Below, piece by piece: positions 1 through 13,044 of a stretch of DNA of 64,000 bases (positions are counted from its first letter, which is position 1; each line of letters begins with the position of its first letter). This DNA comes from Microcebus murinus. Its lineage: Eukaryota; Chordata; Mammalia; Primates; Cheirogaleidae. Made by a program: the position numbers and the translations under genes. The DNA lies in the NCBI RefSeq assembly GCF_040939455.1, contig NC_134108.1, positions 14,723,501 through 14,787,500 on the forward strand, read 5' to 3'. The notes beneath the pieces are model-generated. The model had not been told where the DNA came from, did not search any database, and worked only from the letters and a program-made list of their open reading frames with translations.

Positions 1-194
1 TGGGACACCGTCCCTCGGCAGTTTTGCTTTGGGTTTGGCTCCCTCAGCCCATACCTTGTTGGGGACCTCACAGACCGAGAGCTAGACCCTCTCCTCCCCC
101 CTCCAGACAGTGGAGGCACGTAGACCAGATCTCCAGGGACAGACCCCAGGTCACACTATTTTATTAGTTATCTACTTAGGACTGGATTGGTCCA

Positions 195-345
195 CCTGAT
201 CGACCCACATTATTATAGCAGCCCTGCGAGGTACAGCGCGTCACGTCCCCCACTCTGCACACGAGCAAGCGGGCCCAGGGCGGCTAAGCGACAGCTAAGG
301 GTGGAAGCCAGAGCTGCCTGCCCCCAAAGCCTGTGCTCCACTGCT
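195..345 (-). repeat. MIR-like SINE fragment
   Basis: Reads like inverted MIR (GGCTAAGCGACAGCTAAGGG, then GAAGCCAGAGCTGCCTGCCC). Heavily diverged; assigned by eye. Confidence 0.5.
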
Positions 346-1250
346 TACTGAGGACACAAATGTGGTGCCCAGCTGGAGAAAGCTTCGAAGGCAGTCCGTG
401 GTGGCTGCAGCAGGTTGAATGTCATTCCACACCTGTAAGGCTACCTGCATTCTCGGAGCTGGTGGATAGGACTCCAGTGTTACAGTCACACGCTGGTGCC
501 CAAACCTCTCACCCCCAGCTGTGGAAACCCCCGCCTGATGTCCCACACGGGGTCCGGGCCAAGTCCAGAAGAAATAAGCATAGAAGAAACGCTTTTCAAA
601 GATAGTATCCTTCTACTTTATAGTCATAAGCCTTGGCCTGTCCTCTTCTTTCCCCAACTCTTTTATCATTGTCAATAATAAGAAGCTAAATGAACTATAA
701 TCTTCAAGTGCACTTTTATGCATGGTTGATTAAACTGGACAAAAAATACCCGCATCTGTTGTTGAATTTTTCCTGCCACTGTTTTCCACAGTGGAGCTTT
801 ACCAAGGGTGTGGGACGTGTGGACAGAGGCTGTCCCCATCGAAACCCACAGGGCACTAACCCAAGCCTAGGTGCTCGTGTACCACTGTGCCCTTCTCACC
901 CTTCAGGTGGTACAATCCGCTTATTACCATAGCTCCAGGGAAGGCTAGAATTCCTACTGAGACCAAAAGCAAGGGTTTTCTTCCCCAGTGTCTTCTTGTA
1001 AAAATGAAACGTAGCAAGTGTGACAAGTCAAACACCAGGGAGAAGCATGGAGGCCTGTTGCAGGTGGAGAAAGTATGTAGCTGGTACAGGGTGAAGACAG
1101 AGGAAGACACGGGGAGACAGAGGCGGGGATTCGTGGGGGGAGCATGTCGTATGGAGGTAGCCTAGGTAGATGGGGACAACTGATCACCTCTTCCCATGTT
1201 TCTGGCTACAAAGATGAAGCAATAAGAGTTAAAGTTAACAGTGTCTACTT

Positions 1251-1577
1251 TTTTATTTACTTATTTTAAGAGACTCTCACTCTGTTGCCCTGGCTAGCAT
1301 GCCATGGCATCAGCCTAGCTCACAGCAACCTCAAACTCCTGGGCTCAAGCGATCCTCCTGCCTCAGCCTCCCAAGTAGCTGGGATTACTGGCACTTGCCA
1401 CCACACCCAACTACTTTTTTCTATTTTTAATTGTCTGGCTAATTACTTTCTATTTTTAGTAGAGACGAGGGGTCTTACTTTTGCTGAGGCTGGTCTCGAA
1501 CTCCTGAGTTCAAGCAACCTTCCCGCCTTGGCCTCCCAGAGTGCTAGGATTACAGGGGTGAGCCACCGTGCCTGGCC
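1251..1577 (-). mobile_element. Alu (dimeric)
   Basis: Inverted Alu from AGAGACTCTCACTCTGTTGC to GCCTGGCC, both arms, strepsirrhine type. Confidence 0.9.
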
Positions 1578-2009
1578 TAAAGTTCCCCGTGCCTGGCCTG
1601 ACGCTAACAGCCTCTAACAATCATGGTGGTGCCTTCATGAGTGCCAAAAACTTAGGAAAAAAATTATGTGTTTAACATCAACTAATAGAGAGAACCTTTC
1701 TGTATATACAAAAACAGTTATGTTACCCAATTTTTAGATTTTCTACAAAGTCAAACCATTTAATCATTCTTAAAGTTAGGATGAGATTCATCCCAAAGTA
1801 CAGATTCAAGGTGATTTAGTTCTATAATAAAAAGTACTTAGAAAAATGTCTTTGTTTTTCAAAAATACAGATACAACTAGCAATAGTATCTGTGGCAGCT
1901 GTGAAAACATTCAGTTGCCAGTGAAGGTATTTTCTTTTTTCACCACAGCTGTTCGGTGCAGGGCAAAGTTTATTTTCCTCTTCCACTAAGCTTCCAAATA
2001 AAAAATTCT

Positions 2010-2324
2010 GGCCGGGCGCTGTGGCTCACGCCTGTAATCCTAGCTCTTGGGAGGCCGAGGCGGGCGGATTGCTCAAGGTCAGGAGTTCGAAACCAGCCTG
2101 AGCAAGAGCGAGACCCCGTCTCTACTATAAATAGAAAGAAATTAATTGGCCAACTGATATATATATAAAAAATTAGCCGGGCATGGTGGCGCATGCCTGT
2201 AGTCCCAGCTACCCGGGAGGCTGAGGCAGAAGGATCACTCGAGCCCAGGAGTTTGAGGTTGCTGTGAGCTAGGCTGACGCCACGGCACTCACTCTAGCCT
2301 GGGCAACAAAGCGAGACTCTGTCT

Positions 2325-2354
<30 letters not shown>
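2010..2354 (+). mobile_element. Alu (dimeric) with target duplication
   Basis: GGCCGGGCGCTGTGGCTCAC to an A28-type tail. AAAAATTCTG repeats on both sides, consistent with a target-site duplication. Confidence 0.93.
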
Positions 2355-2357
<3 letters not shown>

Positions 2358-2715
2358 CTGGGCTCTCAAGTGCAAAACATTATCCTTGAATTTTCTTGGA
2401 TAGGCTGCCACCATGTGGTGACAGCTAAAACTGCAACAGGTTTAGGTTCAATTGCAAGACCACATTCCTGAGCTGTCTTAACACAAGTGTTACTTAAAGT
2501 AAATCCACCTGCCAAACAAATATTCCAAATCTCTTGAGACATCTGCCTTCCCTGGCAGGACTGCAACTTGCTCCTCATTTCCATTCTCACACAACACGAG
2601 GAACGTGTATTTTTAGAACTTGTTTTGTAGTAATTTACTGCACTTAACTACACTCACTTTAATTTCACTTTGCTTTAAATCTGTGAGCTTCACTGTCAGT
2701 TTTTTTGGTTTATCG

Positions 2716-3012
2716 TTTTGAGACAGAGCCTTGCTCTGTCGCCCTGGCTACAGTGCAGTGGCGTCATCGTAGCTAACTGCAACGTCAAACTCCTCGACTC
2801 AGACGATCCTCCTGCCTCAGCCTCCCAAGGCGACAGCCAAACACCCAGCTAATTTTTTTCTACTGGCTAATTTTTTTTTTTTTTTTTTTTTTTACTTTTA
2901 GTAGAGATGGGTGTTGTTCGTACTCAGGCTGGTCTCGAACTACTGAGCTCAAGGGATTCTCCTGCCTTGGTTTCCCAGAGGACTAGGATTACAGGTGTGA
3001 GCCACTGGCCCA
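2716..3012 (-). mobile_element. Alu (dimeric)
   Basis: Inverted Alu, GAGACAGAGCCTTGCTCTGT to GAGCCACTGGCCC, with a T22 stretch in the linker region. Confidence 0.88.
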
Positions 3013-3243
3013 CTGTCAGTTTTTGAAATGAAAAACTTTATTGACTATTTCAGACATAAGTAAAAGAATAATATAACACACCTAGATGTCCATTGCCCAG
3101 TTTAAGAAAGAAGGCATGAGGGTCTCCTTCCTTCAAGGAGACCTTCTTGGGTCTCCTTCCCCTCCTTAGCCACATCCTTGTCTCGATAAATGCTTTTCTG
3201 ATTTGATTCATAGTTTCCATGCATTTATTCATTCATTCATTCA

Positions 3244-3557
3244 TTCAGACAGAGTCTCACTCTGTTGTGCGGGCTAGAGTGCCATGGCATCATCATACAG
3301 CAACCTCCAACTCCTGGGCTCAAGCGATCCTCCTGCCTCAGCCTCCCAAGTAGCTGGGACTATAGGCATGTGCCACCATGCCTGGCTAATATTTTTTTAT
3401 ATATATTTTTAGTTGGCCAATTAATTTCTTTCAAATTTTAGTAGAGACAGGGTCTCGCTCTTGCTGAGGCTGATTTCAAACTCCTGACCTTAAGGGATTC
3501 TTCAGCCTCAGCCTCCCAGAGTGCTAGGATTACAGGAGTGAGTCACGGCGCCTGGCC
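3244..3557 (-). mobile_element. Alu (dimeric)
   Basis: Inverted Alu ending CGGCGCCTGGCC. Its tail side abuts an (ATTC)n run at 3226-3246. Confidence 0.9.
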
Positions 3558-3890
3558 ACATGCATTTGTTTATACTTTTACTTTATATGTACGTAACCCT
3601 AAAATATACACGTACGTGGATGGCTTTCACATATATAAATGGTGTTATATGAAATACATCCTTCAGTGTCTTTTTTCAATGAGTACTGTTTCTAAATTTT
3701 TTTCTATGTTGATATCTACAGTTCTAGTTTTCTAAATTATCACTGTTGGTATGTCACTCTGTTTTTATGAATATACATCTATATTTACTCTATGTACAAC
3801 TATACTGATTTATTCATTCACCCTGATGGACATTTAGATCACTGCTTATAATATAACATATTTTGCATTATAAACACGCTGCTCTGACCA

Positions 3891-3990
3891 TTTATTTTTT
3901 GAGACAGGGTCTCTCTCTAGTCGCCTGGGCTAGAGTGCAGTGGAGTCATCATAGCTCACAGCAACCTCACACTCCTGGGCTCAAGTGATC
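3891..3990 (-). mobile_element. Alu fragment
   Basis: Only about 100 bp of the right arm, from TTTTTGAGACAGGGTCTCTC to CTCAAGTGATC. Confidence 0.8.
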
Positions 3991-4035
3991 ATTTTATCAA
4001 GTGACTATTCTGCACCTACTATGGTGAATATATAA

Positions 4036-4215
4036 TTTTTATTTATTTATTATTATTATTTATTTCACAGCATATTGTGGGGGTACAAATGTTAAGGTAT
4101 ATATTGCCCTTGCTCCCCCTCCGCCCTGAGTCAGAGCTTCAAGCATGCGCATCCGCCAGTTGGTGCGCATTGTATTCATTATGTATGCATATACCCATCC
4201 CCTCCCCACCCAATA
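4036..4215 (-). mobile_element. L1 3' end (strepsirrhine type)
   Basis: An inverted A-rich tail followed by CAGCATATTGTGGGGGTACA and GAGTCAGAGCTTCAAGCATG, the 3' UTR of a LINE-1 family abundant in lemurs. Strongly 5'-truncated. Confidence 0.75.
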
Positions 4216-4695
4216 TACAGTTTTGAATCTGACAATGTGGCAAATTACAATAATAAATTTCCTGGTGTTAAATTTCCCTGGAAATTCTAGAATAAACTCA
4301 ACTTGGTGCTGTATTTGGTTTTATAAAACTTTGCCCATGATTATTTCATCTATATTCATGGGTAAAAATGGCCTTCATCTTCCCTTAGCACCTGGTCCTT
4401 GTCTGGTTTGGGCACCCATAGAGTTAGGGTATGCTCCTTCCGTGTCCATTCACTGGAGGGAAGATTAGATCAGAACGATCTGTTCTTTGTTTGACAGAAC
4501 TCATTTGTAAAACCACCTGTTACCCTTTTTGTTTGCTTCTTTGGTAACTGGACTGATTCAATGTCACTAATAGCTATAGGTCTATTCAATTTTCTTTCTC
4601 CAACTTTCTAAGCTACATGCTTAGCTTACACACTTCCAGCCTTTTCTTTTCTAACACAAGCATTCAAGGTTGTATGTTTCCAACACGGAATTTAC

Positions 4696-4832
4696 CTTGC
4701 TTTGAAGCTGGGGCGCTTTCCACTGGGAGCTCATTGTCAGGGACCCCCTTCTCTGGAACAGGCACTGCAGGGCGGCCTCCACGGACCCGTGGGCCCCTAT
4801 TACCAAGATCTTCTTTCCATCTAAGTTGACAC
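4696..4832 (-). CDS. MTHFD1L: MTHFD1L coding exon 7 (last in window)
   Basis: This 137-bp exon completes Gly208, then encodes 45 codons (residues 209-253). Acceptor TTGGTAG|GT and donor AAG|GTAAAT. It starts VNLDGKKILVIGAHGSVEAA and ends QWKAPQLQSK. The segment corresponds to the Rossmann NADP-binding fold of the active relatives. The usual GRSxxVGxP loop is replaced by GAHGSVEAA, as in other mammalian MTHFD1L proteins and in keeping with a non-catalytic domain. The next residues (expected to begin LHEAD) would be encoded beyond the window. Confidence 0.95.
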
Positions 4833-5645
4833 CTACCAACCAAATGAAAATTCAGTATTAAATCAAAACTCCAGATCCTGCCTATCACACTGCTTTGACT
4901 TAAGGAAAAATGCCCTTTTAAAACTTGGCCTTCTTAGCAGCAACCTACAATGACTGTAAGCTAGGAGTGGAGTGCTGTAATTTACCAAGATTCTCTATTT
5001 GAATGCTTTTGGCTCCAATTCTTATTGCTGATTTCCTTTCTACAAGGCATTACTGTAATTTACTTGCTGTAATTTGCTCTTCTTTCTTGGAGAACTTTCT
5101 GGTGAAGTGGCTCAGAATCACCATCTTGATAATCCATAGGATAGAAAAATGCTATATGTATATGGATTATCTCAGAGATTTGACCTTACTGGTTACTGCC
5201 CAAAAGGTATATCCTGAAAGTTAACCTTTTACCAAAACTTGGCCATGTATTTTTGGACTTTTTGTTTGATTGTTGCATTTTCAGGGTGGGAGGGGGCATT
5301 TGCCTCTTTTCTATCCAAATTGACATAGAGACAAATTTAGTTAGGTAAATTTTTATGTTCTTAGCTAGACAGCCCTTAAATATATCAGATATTTGGCAAT
5401 AATTTACCCATTAAATTCAATAACGAAGAAAGAGAAAATATTCATTTCTATTTCACTAACATAAAAATGTAAGGTCAAGGGGAGAATAATGGAAAGTTTT
5501 TAAGTACTGACTATTGAAAAGGATATTGCTCACTAATAAATCTCAATCTAGGTTTCTGTACCCTAAACTACATCTAACAGCTTCTGCATTTAAGTCTTCA
5601 AGGTAAATCTTGATCCTTTTGTAGTTCATGAGTATGATGACTGGG

Positions 5646-5975
5646 TTTTTTTTTTTTTTTTTTTGGAGACAGAGTCTCACTCTTTGCCAGGGCTAGAGTG
5701 CCGTGGCATCAGCCTAGCTCACAGCAACCTCAAACTCCTGGACTCAAGCAATCCTGCTGCCTCAGCCTCCCAAGTAGCTGGGACTACAGGCATGCCCACC
5801 ATGCCCAGCTCATTTTTCTATATATTTTTAGTTGGCCAATTAATTTCTTTCTATTTATAATAGAGACAGGGTCTCCCTCTTGCTCAGGCTGGTTTTGAAC
5901 TCCTGACCTTGAGTGATCCTCCCGCCTTGGCCTCCCGGAGTGCTAGAATTACAGGCGTGAGCCACTGCACTTAGC
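5646..5975 (-). mobile_element. Alu (dimeric)
   Basis: Inverted Alu from a T19 tract to GAGCCACTGCACTTAGCC. Confidence 0.92.
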
Positions 5976-6393
5976 CAATGACTGGGTTTTCGCGAGCAAG
6001 TGTGAGATGTGCCTCCCTCAATCCTTGTTACATGTTGGCAGGTACACCCATCTGACATGAAAAAAAATGTAAGCCTTACCTAGGCATACATATTGACAGT
6101 TTGATAAGTTGAAACTTAAAACATTTCTCACTGTGGTTATTTTGACTGTTTCACAAGGGAAACTGAACATGTTTAAAACAGGGCAGTCACTCATCTTTAC
6201 CAATTTCTCTTTTAAATTATAATATAGTCAACCTTACTAGAAAAATTTTGCAGTTATTCATTTGTATCTCTCAAAAGAAAAGTACATCAACATTAAGTAT
6301 GACTGCCTAGTTTCAACTGGAATCTCCCAGAGACAAATCCTTATGAAAAAATAATGTAAACACCAATAAATAGAAAACAGTGTTTCTTTTCTT

Positions 6394-6551
6394 TTTATTG
6401 AGACAGGATCTTGCTCTGTTGCACAGGGCTGGAGGACAGTGGCATCATCACAGCTCACTGCAACCTCAAACTCCTGGGCTCATGTGATCCTCCTGCCTCA
6501 GCCTCCCAAAGTGCTAGGATTACAGGCGAACACCACCACCACACCTGTCCA
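6394..6551 (-). mobile_element. Alu monomer
   Basis: A single inverted arm, TTGAGACAGGATCTTGCTCT to ACACCTGTCC, without the second arm. It resembles an old free Alu monomer and lies next to MTHFD1L exon 6. Confidence 0.75.
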
Positions 6552-6582
6552 CAAAAACAACATTTCTAAAGGAGCAACCTAC

Positions 6583-6683
6583 CTGATTTTTCAAGAAGTT
6601 CAATTACAGCTCTGGCAACAGGTGAAACAAAACATTCATGGGCATCTCCACGAACCAACTTCCCTAGGTTTATATCTGTTACT
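6583..6683 (-). CDS. MTHFD1L: MTHFD1L coding exon 6
   Basis: This 101-bp exon completes the split Gly174, then encodes 33 codons and ends one base into Gly208. Acceptor TGATCCAG|A and donor TCAG|GTAGGT. The peptide VTDINLGKLVRGDAHECFVS followed by PVARAVIELLEKS covers the TDINLGKL family motif and the helix before the nucleotide-binding-like fold. Confidence 0.95.
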
Positions 6684-8083
6684 CTGGATCAGAAAATAAG
6701 GAAACAGGTAAGTCAAAGCCCAGTTAAAGCTCCCTTATATGTAGTTCACATGTATTGTCATAAATAACATACAAGTCAGTGTTTGATAGACAGAATACAC
6801 CACAATGAATTAAAGAGATCACAGGCAATAAAGGCTGTTAAGCCCCTCAGGAAACTTCACTCTGGTCCCTACCTGAGGTTTTCTGACTCTGCACATGTAC
6901 CAGGATGTAGCACAAGGCTATGCAGGGCTTCACTGCTCAACCCTACAACTCCAGACAGCCCCTTCCAGTGAACTACAATGCAACGGTAGCCATGGCACAG
7001 TGCAACACCATGGTCCTACAGCCCACTTGAAACCCAGAACCAATCCTAAGGATCTGGAATGACCTGGGGTTCACAGGTCTGAACCGCATGACTTTAGTAT
7101 TTATCTCCTTGGGAAATCAGGACAACACAAATGGGTAACCACACATTTTCGATGGCTTTTGTGCCTTTCCTTCCTTGTTCAAATCTAAGACAAAAGGTTC
7201 TGTAACTACCTATAAGAGGGGACCAGCATATTTCCTGGGGATTAAAAACCCCATTTTCCTACATGGAAATTAAGAACTATTATATTTTATATTAAACTGA
7301 CAGTGCCATATCAGATTAGTAACAAAACATTCAGGAAAGTTCTCATAATTGCCTCCTTTTATGAAAGACTTGAAACTATGCCCTGATACCTTCAGATTCT
7401 GAAAGTTTCCCCATTGACGGGGGCTTCTTCTCCCTCTGTAGTTAGTCTGCTGCAGCACTGGAGATTTTGGTGACAACATTGCAACCTGCGTTTGGGTCTG
7501 CCCCAAGCCACAATGACCGACTAGAATGGAAGATTCCTGGGTGCCTCAGGGAGGGGCAGCCTCTAAATGCAGCCCTTGAAGGATATACTTACCAGGTCAA
7601 GAGTCTAACCTTATAAATTTGCTTACAACCTTGTGACCCTAAACACATTGTGTTCTTGTTTGGCCACAGTATAAGATATAATAATTCCTAGTTTCCATGC
7701 AGGAAAATGGGGTTCTTAATCCCCAGGTAAGATGCTGATCCCCTTTGGTAGGCGGGCAATATTCTTTGCTTACATCATGCCATGGCATGAACCAGGGCAC
7801 CTGACAGTTATGATTTTTTTCCCTCAAATTTCAAATAAAACCTGTGTCACCCAAGCACTATAAAAGGGTTATTAGTGTATTTTCCAAAATATGTGCTTTC
7901 TGTACACAGAATTTTAAAAGTCCTCAAACTCCTGAAACATTTTAAATGATTTTTGCATCTCCTAATTACTGACATAGTTCAAACAAATAGAAAGAATTTA
8001 GGGGGGAAAAATCACAGTAGAAAAAGTGATTTAGCAATAGGCTGTTTTTTTTGTTTTGTTTTTTTTAAATATGTTTGTTTTAC

Positions 8084-8208
8084 CCATCAATATCTTTTTC
8101 TGGTGTTAAGGCATTGAGGACTTTGTTGCTAAGTGAGTTTTCCAGGATCTGAAGCGCTAGGCCATGTATTCTGGTGTCTTCATTAATCTTCAAGATTTCA
8201 TCTATAAT
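8084..8208 (-). CDS. MTHFD1L: MTHFD1L coding exon 5
   Basis: This 125-bp exon has 41 codons plus two bases. Acceptor CTGTTTAG|ATT and donor GATGG|GTAAAA. It encodes residues 133-173, beginning IIDEILKINEDTRIHGLALQ and ending ALTPEKDIDG, where the last Gly is split. The PEKDxDG motif is conserved across the folate dehydrogenase/cyclohydrolase family. The stretch LQILENSLSNK differs from the human LQLSENLFSNK, the most divergent point among the exons seen here. Confidence 0.94.
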
Positions 8209-8297
8209 CTAAACAGAAAATGAAACAAAAACCCAAAAATTAGTTTTGTGAAAATAAGACCCAACAAAAGAAACTTTATATAAAACCTGGATTTAGG

Positions 8298-8643
8298 GGC
8301 CGGGCGAGGTGGCCACGCCTGTAATCCTAGCACTCTGGGAGGCCGAGGCGGGTGGATCACTCAAGGTCAGGAGTTCGAAACCAGCCTGAGCAAGAGTGAG
8401 ACCCCTGTCTCTACTAAAAATAGAAATAAATAAATTGGCCAACTAAAAATATCTAGAAAAAATTAGCCGGGCATGGTGGTGCATGCCTGTAGTCCCAGCT
8501 ACTCAACAGGAGGCTGGGGCAGGAGGATCGCTTGAGCCCAGGAGTTTGAGGTTGCTGTGAGCTAGGCTCACACCATGGCACTCTAGCCCCGGGCAACAGA
8601 GTGAGACTCTGTCTCAAAACAAAAAAACAAACAAACAAAAAAA
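8298..8643 (+). mobile_element. Alu (dimeric)
   Basis: GGCCGGGCGAGGTGGCCACG to an A-rich tail (AACAAACAAACAAAAAAA), both arms. Confidence 0.92.
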
Positions 8644-9539
8644 CTGGATTCATGAAAAATGCATGTTACGTTTTTTAGGTTTTTTTTTTTACTCTTTCTT
8701 GAAGCCTTGGTCTAAAACAAAATAAAGAGGTCTAGTTTCTCTTTTCATCATGTTTTAACAAGCTCAAAGAAAGAAACAAAATAAAAGCTTGGCTGAATTT
8801 TTTAGTGACTTCTCTGTCTTTCTTTTTGCTCTACTCTGTGCCAAAACAAAACTAAGCCAAACCACAGCCCAGCAGCTATTAAGGATTAGATAGACAAAAG
8901 ACAACGCTAGGTGAACAATCGTTTTAAGTCAAACACACTGCCAGTTTCCAGGGACGCTAGGAAGCCTGAGTCACCGGTGCTCCAACCTGGCCCAGCTAAG
9001 CCTGTGAGCTTCAAATACAAAGTGTTGAACAGAGCTTAGGAATCAGGACATGCAAGAAGTCACAGAGGCCCTCAGGGGCTCTGGACCTGAATGGCACACA
9101 GGAAGCCTTTCCAAAGGCAGACGATAGCAAAACGCTCAGCACACACAACTTCATTTCCCAGAAAACACTGATCCACGATTTATGAAAAAGACCAAAGTAC
9201 AGTTTGGGAAGCTAATGTGTAATAGCTAATGAATGGCTAAGTACGTCTCTAAACAAACAACATTCTGTCCTCCCTCTGGTTTTCTCTATTTTATGCCAGG
9301 AGATAAAATCCTGATTCGTTTCCTTTAACAAAAGTATTTGCTCACAAGTAAGAAGATACTGGCCCGTGCATACGGGTATCACTCTGAGGAAGTGTTAGTT
9401 TACCATTTTTGTACCATTGCCTAGTAAAAAAAAATCACTGTGGTATTACTACCTAATAGGGAGAAAAACAGCTGTTAGATGCATAAAATCGGAATGAAAA
9501 TTTTGTTTCGTTTACTCAGCATTCTTCATTCAGCAAATA

Positions 9540-9830
9540 TGTTTTGAGCACCTACCTACTTTGTACCATACCAGTTAATCCTAAGTAAAGGAAATACAGC
9601 TGTAAACAAAACTGCCCTCATGGAGCTTACATTCTGGTGGTGGAAGCAAGATTCTCCTCCAAAAAAATAAGTAATAACAATAATATACTCTCTGGAGGTG
9701 AAAAATGATATGCAGAAAAATAACACAGGTTATGTGAGTAAAGGGCTAACAGAATGATGGGGGTAGAGGGAGGTCAGGGGCTGTGAAATCTAAGAGCCCA
9801 AAATGAAGTGAGGGGAAACACTGTTACCTG
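9540..9830 (-). repeat. L2-like fragment
   Basis: The stretch CCCTCATGGAGCTTACATTC with its flanks is typical of the inverted L2 LINE 3' region. Old and diverged. Confidence 0.55.
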
Positions 9831-9896
9831 TACCTAGGATTTGGTAGAAGAAACAAAAACAAAAATCCTAAACAGTAGATTAAGATACTTTTTCCC

Positions 9897-10243
9897 GGCC
9901 AGGCGCGGTGGCTCACGCCTGTAATCCTAGCACTCTGGGAGGCCGAGGCGGGCAGGTCATTTGAGCTTAGGAGTTTGAGACCAGCCTGAGCAAGAGCAAG
10001 ACCCCGTCTCTACTATAAATAGAAAGAAATTAATTGGCCAACTAATATATATATATAGAAAAAATTAGCCAGGCATGGTGGTGCATGCCTGTAGTCCCAG
10101 CTACCCAGGAGGCTGAGGCAGGAGGATTGCTTGAGCCTAGGAGTTTGAGGTTGCTGTGAGCTAGGCTGAAACCACGGAACTCTAGCCTGGGCAACAAAGT
10201 GAGACTCTGTCTCAAAAAACAACAACAACAACAACAACAAAAC
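9897..10243 (+). mobile_element. Alu (dimeric)
   Basis: GGCCAGGCGCGGTGGCTCAC to an (AAC)n-rich tail; it joins directly to an L1 fragment. Confidence 0.92.
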
Positions 10244-10998
10244 AGGCAAAAGACCTGAATAGACATTTCTCAAAAGAAGACATACAAAGGACCAGCAGGT
10301 ATATGACAAAATGTTCCACATCACTAATCATCGGGGAAATGCATTCAAAATCACAATGAGATACTACTTAACTCCAGTTAGAATGGCTATTATCTAAAAG
10401 ACAACAAGAATAACAAAAAACAAATGCTGGCAAGGATGTGGAGAAAAGAGAAAAACTCTAACACACTGTTGGTGGAAATGTAGATCAGTGAAGCCATTAC
10501 AGAAAACAATATAGTGGCATATTTACACAATAGAATACTATTCAGCTACAAAAAGTAATGAAATCCTATTATTTGCATCAACAGGGATGAACCTGAAAGA
10601 TAATAAGTGAAATAAGATAGGCACAGAAAGACTAATACCATATGATCTCACTTATATGTACAATCTAGGAAAATTGATCTCATAGAAATAAAGAATAGAA
10701 TGGTGGTTACCAGAGACTAGGGAGGGGAGGGGGATTGGATAGTGAGAGGTCAGTCCACAGGTACAAGGCTACTATAAGATAGGAAGAACAAGTGCAGGTG
10801 TTCTGTTACACAGTAGGGTAACTATGGCTAATAACAATGTGCTGTATGTTTCGAAATAGCTAGAAAAGAAGATCTTGAAAATTATCACTATGAAGAAATG
10901 ATAACAGTTTGAGGTGATGGACATGCTAAGTGCCCTGATTTGATCATTATATACATGCATTGAAACATCGCACTATACCCTACAAACATGTACAATTA
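10244..10998 (+). mobile_element. L1 fragment (ORF2 end and 3' UTR)
   Basis: Plus-strand sequence recognisable as an old L1: CAAAAGACCTGAATAGACAT, TGGAGAAAAGAGAAAAACTC, ACCATATGATCTCACTTATA, then ATGGTGGTTACCAGAGACTA. Its frame is broken throughout. Confidence 0.85.
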
Positions 10999-12111
10999 AT
11001 ACGTGGTGATTATAAACAACAGCAAAAAAAGTCAAGGGCTGTCAACATCAGTGGCAAAACAACCCAAAGAAATGCAAATTCTGATGCAGACAGTACATGT
11101 CCTTCTGTAAATGGACAACAAATCTCTTTGCAAGCTGTAAATGCTGATATCACAGGTATCTTAATATTTGTGGTATATTTAACACTTAATATTTGTAACA
11201 TATTACAAAGGCAAGCGTGGCAGATGCTATTTGCCCAAAATCCACTTCCCTTCTTTCTTAGTAATAAACTCTTGATTTTCAGCTGCGCTAATAAATGATC
11301 GAGGGCTTCCTGGTCCACGGGCTGCACTGCCCGGCCTTGCCTGCAGTGTGGCCGGGCAATGATGCTCGACCAATGGGTGGAAGTAGAATTGTGACTTTCA
11401 GGAAATGTCCTTAAAGGGAAGATGGTAGGGGCCTGTCTTTGCCCTTTCTTTTTCTTGCTGGTGACAATGTTGAACTTTACCAGATCCCCAGATCCTGGAA
11501 AAGAGGGAAGCTTAAGAAATCCCCTCACCCTCTGTGTACGGCAAAGAACCACTTTCCCCCCAAGTGACTGAGGTGAGACTCACAGACGCCCCCTAGGACA
11601 AGGCCAGACGCAGACCCTACCAAGTTCCACTCTTTGTCTCAGGGAATCACTTGTCTCCACTGATCAATCAGGTCAAACGCTTGTTAACCACACTTTGGGT
11701 GAGCTTCTCTCCCTCCCCCAGTCCCCATGTGAACCACCCACCCTCAGGCAGAGCCATGGGACAGTACCTCCTGGGGACAGGCTGACCTCAGAGTAAAACG
11801 TTCTCTGATCTACTCTCCCCGCAGGCGACCTTTCCTCCCACTTCCCCTGTGGCCAAAGTCCCTCTCCCTACCTTGCAATAATCCTTTCAAATAACTCTCC
11901 TGACTAAGTCCGGATTTATTTTTTATTTGACACTGGCTAGACTGTGAGTGTGACCCGGCCCAGGGGGTAGCACAGCAAAGGTGGCGGAGCAGAGGGACAG
12001 AAGGAGCCTGAGTTTCTATAACTTGCTGATGCCACCAGTCACGGACTGCCGACTTCCAAACTCTACTCATGCTTAAGAAAAAAAACTCTGTTATTTAAGA
12101 TTCTGTCATTA

Positions 12112-12510
<399 letters not shown>

Positions 12511-12524
12511 CTATCCCACGAAGC

Positions 12525-12625
12525 CTAACCCCAAAAAAGCACAAGCAACAAAAGCAAAAATACAAATAACAGCAAAAAACCAAATAATCTGATTAAAAAA
12601 CAGATGAAAGACCTGAATTGACAAG
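12525..12625 (+). mobile_element. L1 fragment
   Basis: AAGCACAAGCAACAAAAGCA and CAGATGAAAGACCTGAATTG match the L1 ORF2 3' part with an internal deletion. Short. Confidence 0.55.
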
Positions 12626-12838
12626 TGGCCCGAGGTCCAGTTTCGTGACCTCTGCTCAGCAGGGAGGCTGTTCCTCCCAGGCTTGAGGTGACACCTGGGG
12701 AGCCGTGACTCCCTGCTGGCGGAAACAACCGGGTCACAGGGAACAGCATCGAAAGGAACACTGTGGGTGTTTTCTATCCACTCCCCCGTACGCCACTGGA
12801 GGAAACACAGACGTTGGCCTGGAAAGGACCCTGAAGAC

Positions 12839-13029
12839 CAGGCGTCCTCAAACTACGGCCAGCGGGCCACATGCGGGCCTCCTAGCACATTTATCAGGTC
12901 CTCTGGGTGTTTTTGCTGCCACTGCCTGTCCTGCTTAGCAGCCGACTCGTCCCGGGCCCACAGTGCGCACTCTCCAACGGTCTGAGGGACAGTGAACGGC
13001 CCCCTGTTTAAAAAGTTTGAGGGCCCCTG
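12839..13029 (-). mobile_element. hAT-like non-autonomous element, copy A
   Basis: A 191-bp element with termini CAGGCGTCCTCAAACTACGG and, inverted, CAGGGGCCCTCAAACTTTTT. It is flanked by a perfect 8-bp duplication CTGAAGAC (12831-12838 and 13030-13037). CAG ends, an 8-bp duplication and no coding sequence indicate the hAT superfamily. It shares its interior with copy C in opposite orientation. It lies in MTHFD1L intron 4. Confidence 0.85.
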
Positions 13030-13044
13030 CTGAAGACCATCTGG

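Larger units (their letters stand above)
1..4695 (-). other. MTHFD1L: MTHFD1L intron 7 (part)
   Basis: Intronic DNA left of exon 7. It holds a MIR-like fragment, five Alu elements or pieces and an antisense L1 3' end, all listed separately. The stretches 350-1250, 1580-2005, 2360-2715, 3560-3890 and 4220-4695 show nothing recognised, and no further exon was found. Confidence 0.8.
4833..8083 (-). other. MTHFD1L: MTHFD1L introns 6 and 5 (around exon 6)
   Basis: Intronic DNA flanking exon 6. It holds one full Alu (5646-5975) and one monomer (6394-6551). The stretches 4833-5640, 5980-6390 and 6690-8080 have no recognised feature. Confidence 0.75.

Noticed and set aside
1..4695. Search for MTHFD1L exon 8
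   Set aside because: No stretch encoding the expected next residues with splice sites was found by eye, so exon 8 is assumed to lie outside the window.
11010..11552. 180-codon minus-strand open frame in MTHFD1L intron 4
   Set aside because: No domain or MTHFD1L similarity, and the exon 4 to exon 5 phases already match without it (phase 0 to phase 0).
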